NCBI RefSeq assembly: GCF_012530535.1
Contig: NZ_CP051299.1
Location: 372,001 to 436,000 of the forward strand
DNA length: 64,000 nt
Direction: 5' to 3'
Origin: Microcella flavibacter
Lineage (GTDB): Bacteria > Actinomycetota > Actinomycetes > Actinomycetales > Microbacteriaceae
The notes beneath the pieces were generated by a model. The model worked only from the letters and a program-made list of their open reading frames with translations. It searched no databases and had not been told where the DNA came from. Below are positions 34,697 through 43,106 of the stretch, piece by piece (the stretch's first letter is position 1; the number at the start of each line of letters is the position of its first letter). A program made the position numbers and the translations under genes.

Positions 34697-35818
34697 GTGA
34701 CGGAGATCGAGATCGGCCGAGGCAAGCGGGCACGGAGGGCGTACTCCTTCGACGACATCGCGGTGGTGCCGAGCAGGCGCACGCGCGACCCCCAGGACGT
34801 CTCGATCTCGTGGACGATCGACGCGCTGACCTTCGAGATCCCGGTGCTCGCCGCGCCCATGGACTCCGTCGTGAGCCCCGCCACCGCGATCGCGATCGGG
34901 CGCCTCGGCGGCCTCGGCGTGCTCGACCTCGAAGGCCTCTGGACCCGCTACGAGGATGCCGAGCACCAGCTCGCCCGCATCCACGAGCTCGACCCCTCCC
35001 ACGCCACGGCCGAGATGCAGCGGCTCTACGCCGAGCCCATCAAGCCCGAGCTCATCAGCGCGCGCCTCGCCGAGATCCGCGCCGCGGGCGTGCCCGTCGC
35101 CGGCGCACTCAGCCCGCAGCGCACGCAGGAGCACCACCAGGCGGTCATCGACGCCGGCGTCGACCTGTTCGTCATCCGCGGCACCACGGTGAGCGCTGAG
35201 CACGTGTCGAAGTCGACCGAGCCCCTCAACCTCAAGAAGTTCATCTACGAGCTCGACGTGCCCGTCATCGTCGGCGGCGCCGCGACGTACACCGCGGCGC
35301 TGCACCTCATGCGCACGGGCGCGGCCGGGGTGCTCGTCGGCTTCGGCGGGGGTGCTGCGAGCACGACGCGCCTCAGCCTGGGCATCCACGCGCCGATGGC
35401 GACCGCGGTGAGCGACGTCGCCGCCGCCCGCCGCGACTACATGGACGAGTCGGGCGGCCGCTACGTGCACGTCATCGCCGACGGCGGCCTCGGCACGAGC
35501 GGCGACATCGTGAAGGCGGTCGCGATGGGCGCCGACGCGGTCATGCTCGGCTCGGCGCTCGCGCAGTCGACGGATGCTCCCGGCAAGGGCTGGCACTGGG
35601 GCGCCGAGGCGCACCACGGCGAGCTGCCGCGCGGCGAGCGCGTGCGCGTCGGCCAGCTGGCCCCGCTCGAGCAGCTGCTCTTCGGCCCCAGCCACCTCGC
35701 CGACGGCCAGGTGAACCTCATGGGCGCCCTGCGCCGCTCGATGGCGACGACCGGGTACTCCGACCTCAAGGAGTTCCAGCGCGTCGAGGTCGTCGTCGCG
35801 CCGTACCGCTCGCGGTAG
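34697..35818 (+). CDS. guaB3: GuaB3-type IMP dehydrogenase family protein
   Basis: This 373-residue TIM-barrel protein belongs to the GuaB3 branch. It begins EIEIGRGKRARRAYSFDDIA, has no CBS domains and contains [22 protein letters not shown] and the C-terminal DLKEFQRVEVVVAPY. At the place of the catalytic-loop cysteine it reads VGFGGGAASTTR, so the nucleophile of true IMP dehydrogenases is absent. Its role is therefore uncertain; a nucleotide-binding or regulatory function, or different chemistry, is possible. Location right after guaB and before guaA is conserved. Confidence 0.88.
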   Translation: MTEIEIGRGKRARRAYSFDDIAVVPSRRTRDPQDVSISWTIDALTFEIPVLAAPMDSVVSPATAIAIGRLGGLGVLDLEGLWTRYEDAEHQLARIHELDPSHATAEMQRLYAEPIKPELISARLAEIRAAGVPVAGALSPQRTQEHHQAVIDAGVDLFVIRGTTVSAEHVSKSTEPLNLKKFIYELDVPVIVGGAATYTAALHLMRTGAAGVLVGFGGGAASTTRLSLGIHAPMATAVSDVAAARRDYMDESGGRYVHVIADGGLGTSGDIVKAVAMGADAVMLGSALAQSTDAPGKGWHWGAEAHHGELPRGERVRVGQLAPLEQLLFGPSHLADGQVNLMGALRRSMATTGYSDLKEFQRVEVVVAPYRSR

Positions 35819-35934
35819 CCGCCGGCCCGCTCGGCACGACCCCGGATCGGTCCGCCGCTCGCGGGCGCTCCTCAGCACGCCCCGGCTACCCTTATCGGGT
35901 CGTCGTCATCCGCTCAGAGAGGGTCCCCGCCGCC

Positions 35935-36684
35935 GTGTGGAGCATCGCCCGCCGCCCCAAGTGGATCGCCCTGCTCGTGCTGGCCCTCGGCGTCGCCGCG
36001 GCCTTCGCGGCCCTCGGCCAGTGGCAGTTCGAGCGGTCGGTCGACGCCGCGACGGTCGTCGAGCGCGACACCGAGTCGGCCGTGCCGCTCGACAGCATCG
36101 CCGAGCCGCAGCAGATCATGACCTCTGACGCGAGCGGCCGCATCGTCACGGTGAGCGGTAGCTGGGTCGAGGGCGACGACGTCGTCGTCACCGGCCGCGA
36201 GAGCGCGGGCGAGCCCGGCGACTGGATCGTGCGCCACTTCGCCACCGATGAGGGCGCGAGCCTCGCCGTCGCGGTCGGCTACGTCGAGCCCGGCGAGGGG
36301 ATGCCCGAGCTCCCGACCGGCGAGGCGCAGCTCACCGGCCGCTACGTTCCGAGCGAGTCGCCGCAGCAGAGCGACTTCGAGGCGGGGGAGCGCACCGTCA
36401 TCGCGGTCGCCGACCTCATCAACCTGTGGCAGCAGGCCGACCTCGTCTACGCCGGCTACCTGACGCTGACGGATGCCCCCGCCGGGGTCGAGGCCATCGC
36501 CGCCCCGCCGCCCGAGCTCGACGCCGAGCTCAACCTGCTGAACCTCTTCTACGCGCTCGAGTGGGTCATCTTCGGCGGCTTCGCCGTCTACCTCTGGTGG
36601 CGCCTCGTGAAGGACGAGTGGGAGAAGGAGCAGGAGCTCCAGCGGCAGCCGGCCGCGGAGGAAGCGCTCGACGCCCGGCCCTAA
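35935..36684 (+). CDS. SURF1-family cytochrome oxidase assembly protein
   Basis: This 249-residue protein has the SURF1 pattern: an N-terminal helix ending FAALGQWQFERS, an extracytoplasmic domain of about 190 residues (VSGSWVEGDDVVVTGRESAG, VAVGYVEPGEG) and a C-terminal helix LEWVIFGGFAVYLWWRLVKD. SURF1 proteins help insert haem into the aa3-type oxidase. The start is GTG with only a weak purine stretch upstream. It lies between guaB3 and guaA, an order seen in related actinobacteria, and is read with the following DUF3817 gene. Confidence 0.87.
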   Translation: MWSIARRPKWIALLVLALGVAAAFAALGQWQFERSVDAATVVERDTESAVPLDSIAEPQQIMTSDASGRIVTVSGSWVEGDDVVVTGRESAGEPGDWIVRHFATDEGASLAVAVGYVEPGEGMPELPTGEAQLTGRYVPSESPQQSDFEAGERTVIAVADLINLWQQADLVYAGYLTLTDAPAGVEAIAAPPPELDAELNLLNLFYALEWVIFGGFAVYLWWRLVKDEWEKEQELQRQPAAEEALDARP

Positions 36685-36687
36685 ACT
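36682..36687 (+). promoter_or_regulatory. -10 element (TAAACT) of the DUF3817 gene
   Basis: TAAACT, overlapping the SURF1 stop, ends 6 nt before the ATG, consistent with a leaderless transcript for the DUF3817-guaA pair. Confidence 0.45.
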
Positions 36688-36693
36688 GACTGC

Positions 36694-37169
36694 ATGGCGA
36701 TCGGCCCGAAGGCTTCTGACATCCCCCTCATCCGGCGCACGCTCGCGGTCTACAAGGTGTCGTCGGTGCTCACCGGCACCTTCCTCATCGGCCTCGTCGT
36801 GATGATGATCACGCGGTACGGCTTCGACCGCGACATCGAGCTCAACGGCCCGAGCGGGTTCCTCGCGCTCAGCCCCGTCGACACCCTCACGGGCATCAAC
36901 GTGTCGATCTTCCTGCTGGCCGTGCACGGCTGGCTCTACGTGCTCTACCTCGGCTGCGACTTCGTGCTCTGGCGCGTGGCGTACCGGGGCATGCACCCGC
37001 AGCCCTTCCTCAAGTTCCTCTGGATCGCCATGGGCGGCATCATCCCCTTCCTCTCCTTCGTCTTCGAGCGCCAGGTGCCGCGCGAGGTCGAGGCGATCAT
37101 CGACCGCATCGAGCAGCCCGCCGGCCCGGCATCCTCCGGCCCCGGCCCGACCAGCCAGGAGGCCCCCGC

Positions 37170-37173
<4 letters not shown>
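36694..37173 (+). CDS. DUF3817 membrane protein
   Basis: This 159-residue protein has three or four hydrophobic helices ([56 protein letters not shown]). The conserved [11 protein letters not shown] segment is typical of DUF3817. A short amphipathic and Pro/Gly-rich tail follows. Function is unknown. Its stop overlaps the guaA GTG, a linkage widely conserved in actinobacteria. Confidence 0.85.
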
Positions 37174-38744
<1,571 letters not shown>

Positions 38745-38797
38745 TTTCCCGGCTCGGGTGAGCCGCTGAGGAACGGGTTCCGACTCCTGGAACGAAG

Positions 38798-38825
38798 AAA
38801 GGGCCGCCCCGAGGGGCGGCCCTTT
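38798..38825. terminator. Bidirectional terminator between guaA and the Bax-inhibitor gene
   Basis: A 12-13-bp stem (AAAGGGCCGCCC with GGGCGGCCCTTT) with a CGAG loop has A's on the left and T's on the right, so it can terminate both converging genes. Confidence 0.85.
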
Positions 38826-38854
38826 CGCATCCCTGAATGGATGCGCGGTACTGG

Positions 38855-39673
38855 TTACTCGCCGCCGCGCAGGATCGCGAGCATGCGCAGCAGCTCGAGG
38901 TAGAGCCAGACGACGGTCATCATGATGCCGAAGGCGGCGGCCCATCCGAAGGCTGCCGGGGCGCCCTGGCGAACGCCCTGCTGGACGGAGTCGAAGTCGA
39001 GCACCAGGGAGTACGAGGCCATGAGCACCACGAACACCCCGATCAGCAGAGCAACGGGGATGCCGAAGATCTCGCCACCGCGAAGGCCCCAGGGGTCGGT
39101 GTTGGCACCGAAGACGATGAGGCCGATGTTGATCAGGGAGAAGACCGCGTAGCCGACCATCGCGATGAGGAAGATCTTGGTCGCGCGCTTGGAGGCGCGG
39201 ATCTTGCCGCTGCGGAACAGGGCGAGCACGACGCCGACGATCACGAGCGTGGCGATCACGGCCTGGCTGACGACGCCCTCCATGTTGGGCATGGCCTCGA
39301 AGATCGCCGAGATGCCACCGACGAAGAGCCCCTGCATGGCCGAGTACGCGAGCGTCAGCGGCGCGCTCGGCTTCTTCTTGAAGATGAGCACGAGTGCGAG
39401 CACGAAGCCGGCGATGGCGGCGGGGATCGCGAGGACGGGGACGACCCAGCCGAGCGCGGCGCCGGCGAGGAGGACGACGAACGCGATGACGATCTTGGTG
39501 ATCGTGTTCTCGTAAGTCATCCGCTCGGTGTCGGCGGCGGTGGCCGAGGGGCGGCCGTACATCTCGTCGAGCTGCTCGGCGGTGGGAGCGTTCGCGACCT
39601 GCAGGCCCTTGGTGGCGCCGGTCGAGAAGGCGGGGTTGCGTGAGAAGGCGGGGTTGGAGCTGCTGCGTGCCAT
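38855..39673 (-). CDS. Bax inhibitor-1/YccA family membrane protein
   Basis: This 272-residue protein has a soluble N-terminus of about 65 residues with a repeated NPAFS motif, then seven hydrophobic helices. Family signs are the loop LTLAYSAMQGLFVGGISAIFE and the C-terminal SYSLVLDFDSVQQGV with acidic residues in the helix. Bacterial members such as YetJ act as pH-sensitive calcium leak channels; that role here is inference. GAGGAA before the ATG sets the start. Confidence 0.88.
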   Translation of the reverse strand: MARSSSNPAFSRNPAFSTGATKGLQVANAPTAEQLDEMYGRPSATAADTERMTYENTITKIVIAFVVLLAGAALGWVVPVLAIPAAIAGFVLALVLIFKKKPSAPLTLAYSAMQGLFVGGISAIFEAMPNMEGVVSQAVIATLVIVGVVLALFRSGKIRASKRATKIFLIAMVGYAVFSLINIGLIVFGANTDPWGLRGGEIFGIPVALLIGVFVVLMASYSLVLDFDSVQQGVRQGAPAAFGWAAAFGIMMTVVWLYLELLRMLAILRGGE

Positions 39674-39733
39674 GGTTTCCTCTTCCATCGTGTCGGCCTG
39701 CAGGAGGCGTCTCCCGGTCGGCACTGTGCATTC

Positions 39734-39739
39734 AGTGTA
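39734..39739 (-). promoter_or_regulatory. -10 element (TACACT) of the Bax-inhibitor gene
   Basis: On the minus strand TACACT lies about 60 nt before the start codon, immediately downstream of the terminator of the preceding minus-strand gene. No convincing -35 was found. Confidence 0.35.
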
Positions 39740-39740
39740 G

Positions 39741-39773
39741 AGAAAAGCTCCCGCGCCCGGCAGTGCGGGGGCT
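39741..39773 (-). terminator. Terminator of the minus-strand gene ending at 39772
   Basis: Read on the minus strand, a 9-bp stem (39746-39754 with 39765-39773, one G-U type pair) is followed by TTTTCT, a classic rho-independent terminator. It separates two minus-strand units. Confidence 0.7.
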
Positions 39774-40296
39774 ATGCGCTCGCTGAACGCGAGAGCGCGG
39801 CGGCCCACCACGCCGAGCCGACGAGCACGAGCGCCGAGACGGCGAGGGCCAGGGGCATCCACGCGTAGTCGCGGGTCAGCGTCGCGAACAGCACGCCGTT
39901 GAGCACGACCGGCCCCGCCGCGATGAGGCTGCGCCACGGGCGGTGCCGCACGAGCAGCCAGCACAGGAACGGCACGATGAGGGTGATGACGGCGGCGGGC
40001 CCGGCGAGCAGCAGCCAGACGACGAGCGTCGACGGCAGCAGGGGCACGAGCCGTCGCCAGCCGCGCGCGGGCATGATCAGCCAGCCGGCCATGTGCGCCG
40101 CCGAGCCCCAGATGAGCGGGATCAGGTCGTAGGTGATCGCGCCCTGCAGCTGCATGAGGCCGCCGGCGATGAGCACGAGACCGATCGCGATGCGATCCCG
40201 GTAGCGGCCCCAGCGCAGCGGCAGCAGCGAGGCGGGGTCGGGATGCCGCTGCCGCGGTCGCCCGCGACGGCCGAGCCGGGGCGGCGCCGCCGTCAC
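39772..40296 (-). CDS. Small multi-pass membrane protein, function unknown
   Basis: This 174-residue protein has an Arg/Pro-rich start and five or six hydrophobic helices (IAIGLVLIAGGLMQLQGAIT, LLPSTLVVWLLLAGPAAVIT, PLALAVSALVLVGSAWWAAA). I do not recognise the family. The GTG start overlaps the stop of the DUF4190 gene (GTGA), so the two are translationally coupled. They may act together in the membrane. Confidence 0.7.
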   Translation of the reverse strand: MTAAPPRLGRRGRPRQRHPDPASLLPLRWGRYRDRIAIGLVLIAGGLMQLQGAITYDLIPLIWGSAAHMAGWLIMPARGWRRLVPLLPSTLVVWLLLAGPAAVITLIVPFLCWLLVRHRPWRSLIAAGPVVLNGVLFATLTRDYAWMPLALAVSALVLVGSAWWAAALSRSASA

Positions 40297-40745
40297 AACC
40301 CGCCCTGCAGTGCGACGGCGACGGCGGCCGCCCCCACGATGAGGGCGGCGAGGGAGAGCCAGCCGAGCGCCACGGCGATGCCGGCGAGGCGCATGCCGCG
40401 CTCGTCCCGCCCGCCGGGGCGGCGGGATCGGCTGATCTGCCCGATCGCGAGGTGCCCGAAGAGCGCGGCGAGCGGGCTCAGAAGGATGCCGAGCACGAGC
40501 GAGACGACGGCGAGGGCGTTGACGGGGCCGCGGGCGCGGTGGGGGAGCTCGGCGGCGCGATCCGACTCGGGGTCGCCGCCGGGCGCCGCATGGTCGGGGC
40601 CGGCGGGCGACGGGGCGGGCGCGGCGGCGGGGGCGGGCGGCGCGGCCTCGGTGAGGGGATGCCCGGCCGGGGCATCCCGCCCGGAGCGCCGCGGGCGCAG
40701 GGGCGCGTCGGCCCACACGGGGCGCTCGGGCGTCTCGGCGCTCAT
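40293..40745 (-). CDS. DUF4190-type membrane protein
   Basis: This 150-residue protein has a disordered Pro/Ala-rich N-terminal half, then NALAVVSLVLGILLSPLAALFGHLAIGQI and a second helix near the end. This resembles the DUF4190 protein at 23007 (shared pattern: two helices around GHxAxGQIxR). Function unknown. Its -10 box lies 7 nt before the ATG, and the promoter is back-to-back with that of the phosphodiesterase gene. Confidence 0.75.
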   Translation of the reverse strand: MSAETPERPVWADAPLRPRRSGRDAPAGHPLTEAAPPAPAAAPAPSPAGPDHAAPGGDPESDRAAELPHRARGPVNALAVVSLVLGILLSPLAALFGHLAIGQISRSRRPGGRDERGMRLAGIAVALGWLSLAALIVGAAAVAVALQGGL

Positions 40746-40752
40746 GGCCGCG

Positions 40753-40758
40753 AGGCTA
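40753..40758 (-). promoter_or_regulatory. -10 element (TAGCCT) of the minus-strand DUF4190 gene
   Basis: TAGCCT on the minus strand is followed by 7 nt and the ATG at 40745, consistent with a leaderless message. Confidence 0.45.
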
Positions 40759-40763
40759 CCCCG

Positions 40764-40769
40764 TAGGCT
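40764..40769 (+). promoter_or_regulatory. -10 element (TAGGCT) of the glycerophosphodiesterase gene
   Basis: TAGGCT ends 7 nt before the GTG at 40777. It is only 5 bp from the divergent -10 box of the minus-strand gene. Confidence 0.45.
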
Positions 40770-40776
40770 CGTCGCC

Positions 40777-41787
40777 GTGATCGAGCCCACGCCCTCCGGC
40801 CCGGGCCGACCGCTCGTCGTCGCCCACCGCGGCGCGAGCGGGCACCGGCCCGAACACACCCGCGCCGCCTACGAGCTGGCCGTGACCCTCGGCGCGGAGG
40901 CGATCGAGCCCGACATCGTCGCCACGCGCGACGGCGTGCTCGTGCTACGGCATGAGAACGAGATCAGCGGCACCACCGACGTCGCCGACCGGGCCGAGTT
41001 CGCCGCCCGCCGCACGACGAAGACGATCGACGGGCAGCGGCTGACCGGCTGGTTCACCGAGGACTTCACCTGGGCCGAGCTGTCGACGCTGCGGGCGCGC
41101 GAGCGCCTGCCCCAGGTGCGGCAGGCCTCGAGCCGCTTCGATGGGCGCTACCCGGTGCTGCGCCTGCGCGACCTCGTCGGCATCCTCGACGCCGCTCCGA
41201 CCCCCGTGCGGATGGTCGCCGAGATCAAGCACGCCACGTACTTCGCGAGCATCGGGCTGCCGCTCGACGAGCTGTTCGCGGCGGAGATCGCCGGCTGGGC
41301 ATCCCGCGACCGCCTCACGATCGAGGCCTTCGAGCAGACCGTGCTGCGCGAGCTCGCCGGGCGGGGGGTGCCAGCGCAGTACGTCTACCTGCTCGAGAAG
41401 GCGGGGGCGCCCGCCGATCTCGTCGCGCGGCACGGCGCCGCGGCGCTCGACTACGCCGGGCACCTCACCGACGAGGGGCTCGCGCGGCTCGCGGGCTCGG
41501 TCGACGGCATCAGCGTCGACACGGCGCTCATCGCGAAGCCCCCGCGGAGGGGCGAGATGCCCGTCGCCTCCGACCTCGTCGCGCGGGCGCACGCCGCCGG
41601 GCTCGCCGTGTACACCTGGACGCTGCGGCCTGAGAACCGCTTCCTGCCCGGCGCGCTGCGCATCGGCACGGCGCCCGCGGCGCACGGCGACTGGCTCGCA
41701 TGGTTCCGGCTGCTCATGGGCACCGGGCTCGACGGGGTCTTCGCCGACCACCCGGATCTGGCGCTCGAGGCGCGCGCGGCGCTGTAG
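40777..41787 (+). CDS. Glycerophosphodiester phosphodiesterase family protein
   Basis: This 336-residue protein is a single GDPD TIM barrel. VVAHRGASGHRPEHT holds the catalytic His-Arg and Glu, followed by EPDIVATRDGVLVLRHE and the metal-binding AEIKH. The C-terminal VYTWTLRPENRF and GVFADHPDLAL are typical. The family hydrolyses glycerophosphodiesters to glycerol-3-phosphate and an alcohol. No signal peptide is seen, so it should be cytoplasmic. The upstream promoter is shared back-to-back with the DUF4190 gene. Confidence 0.9.
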   Translation: MIEPTPSGPGRPLVVAHRGASGHRPEHTRAAYELAVTLGAEAIEPDIVATRDGVLVLRHENEISGTTDVADRAEFAARRTTKTIDGQRLTGWFTEDFTWAELSTLRARERLPQVRQASSRFDGRYPVLRLRDLVGILDAAPTPVRMVAEIKHATYFASIGLPLDELFAAEIAGWASRDRLTIEAFEQTVLRELAGRGVPAQYVYLLEKAGAPADLVARHGAAALDYAGHLTDEGLARLAGSVDGISVDTALIAKPPRRGEMPVASDLVARAHAAGLAVYTWTLRPENRFLPGALRIGTAPAAHGDWLAWFRLLMGTGLDGVFADHPDLALEARAAL

Positions 41788-41944
41788 CGCGGGGGCGCCC
41801 GGGCTGGTGGCGGTGCCCTGATGTTCCGAACGCCGGAGATGCGTGCGCTCTCCGTCGAAAGTCCCGTTCACTGGCTTCGCGCGCGGATGGTTCTCCGACG
41901 TTCGTCACCGCGCGTCCGGCCCGGTTGCATGCTCGAGTACCCCG

Positions 41945-42757
41945 TCACCAGTGATCGCCCCGCGCGAGCGCCGCGCGAATGGCGGCTTCGACCTCCGCCC
42001 ATCGTCCGAGCACCTGGGCATAGCTGAATCTCAGAACCCGATAGCCGAGCGCGCTCAGCATCGCGTCGCGCCGCCGGTCGCTCTCGAAGGTCGACGCGGT
42101 GTCGTGAAACTCACGCCCATCGATCTCGATGATCAGACGGTCACCCAGCATGAAATCGACGCGTCCTACGGCGGGGATGCGCACCTGACGTCGAGCGCCG
42201 AGGGCGCGAAGCAACCGATACCAGGCCATGAACTCCGTCCCCGACTCGCACCGGCCGTCCACCCCGTCGCTGAGGAGGCCGGCAGTCAGCAGCTCGCTCC
42301 GGAGGTCGGGACGCAGCCGAAGAGCAGAATCCACTGAGGCGAGCGCGTGCAGGGGCACTGCGCACCTCGAGTAGTCGGCGAGAGCATCCACCAGCCCGGA
42401 GACGACGCGGTCGTCGGACGTTCCGGGGCGCCAGTGCACGACGACGTCGTCGGACGCCGGGGCGTACAGGGGGATCCGCGCGTGAGGGCCTCGTCGGAGA
42501 TGCACGGCGGAAGCATGGATCGCCCAGACCCCGTGCGCTCGGAGAGCGCCGGTGCACGTGAGCACACCGCCGGCGGCGAGGGCGATGCGAGCGGGATCAG
42601 CGATGTCAGGACGGGTGAGCACTCCGCGACGAACCCGGAGCAGCTGACCCCCGTCAACTGCTCGCGCGATGTCGCGCGCCGTGAACCCCGCGCGTCGCAG
42701 CTCGCTCGTCCGGAGCGCGCCTCCGTGCTGAGCGAGGAGAGCTGTCAACGAACACAT
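41945..42757 (-). CDS. DUF559/AbiEi-like domain protein
   Basis: This 270-residue protein has an N-terminal winged-helix-like region (GGALRTSELRRAGFTARDI, then LLRVRRGVLTRPD) of the type found in AbiEi antitoxins. The C-terminal domain, VDFMLGDRLIIEIDGREFHD then RDAMLSALGYRVLRF, is of the DUF559/Vsr-like nuclease fold with the D-E-D acidic pattern. No toxin partner is adjacent, so a complete toxin-antitoxin system is not shown. The gene is visibly less GC-rich than its neighbours and is bordered by copies of a 10-mer, suggesting horizontal acquisition. Confidence 0.75.
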   Translation of the reverse strand: MCSLTALLAQHGGALRTSELRRAGFTARDIARAVDGGQLLRVRRGVLTRPDIADPARIALAAGGVLTCTGALRAHGVWAIHASAVHLRRGPHARIPLYAPASDDVVVHWRPGTSDDRVVSGLVDALADYSRCAVPLHALASVDSALRLRPDLRSELLTAGLLSDGVDGRCESGTEFMAWYRLLRALGARRQVRIPAVGRVDFMLGDRLIIEIDGREFHDTASTFESDRRRDAMLSALGYRVLRFSYAQVLGRWAEVEAAIRAALARGDHW

Positions 42758-43106
42758 GAACGAGAGGATCGGCCACTCGAGCGGGCGCGGACCGGTCGCC
42801 GTCCCACTTCGGGGATCGACGGGCTTCGGTCGCTCTGGGGAGGGGTGATCCGCCAGTCGTCCGTGTCGGCGAGGGTGCGGAACGTCGGAGATCCGAGGCG
42901 GATCGAGCGATTCGCCGTCGATACAGGCGCACAATCGGCCTGCAGTCCGACGTTCGGTGCATCGTGAAACCTCACGGAGGTCGAAGCGAGCGGTGGCGGG
43001 GCGCGCGCGGCGCAGCGGCGCGGCAGGCGGGCGGCGCGCAGGCCGCGGGCGGGGCGGGATGCCCGGCTCGGGCGGCGTCGGCGGTGCGACCTAGACTGAG
43101 GCGGCC
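42758..43106. other. 349-bp gap between the DUF559 gene and pcrA
   Basis: No convincing gene is present. The region contains an inverted pair of a 10-mer (42880-42889 and 42946-42955) that also occurs at 41894-41903 on the other side of the DUF559 gene. The last 60 bp are very GC-rich and hold the -10 box TAGACT of pcrA. An open extension of the minus-strand gene up to 42934 lacks family support. Confidence 0.6.
43092..43097 (+). promoter_or_regulatory. -10 element (TAGACT) of pcrA
   Basis: TAGACT ends 9 nt before the pcrA ATG, with only a weak GAGG between, so the leader is at most a few nucleotides. Confidence 0.4.

Noticed and set aside
41945-42757. A complete type IV toxin-antitoxin (AbiE) system
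   Set aside because: Only a protein with an AbiEi-like N-terminus and a DUF559 domain is present. There is no AbiEii-like nucleotidyltransferase next to it; the neighbours are a phosphodiesterase and pcrA.
42758-42934. N-terminal extension of the DUF559 gene to 42934
   Set aside because: The extra 59 residues have no similarity to the family as I know it, and the ATG at 42757 gives a normal winged-helix start.
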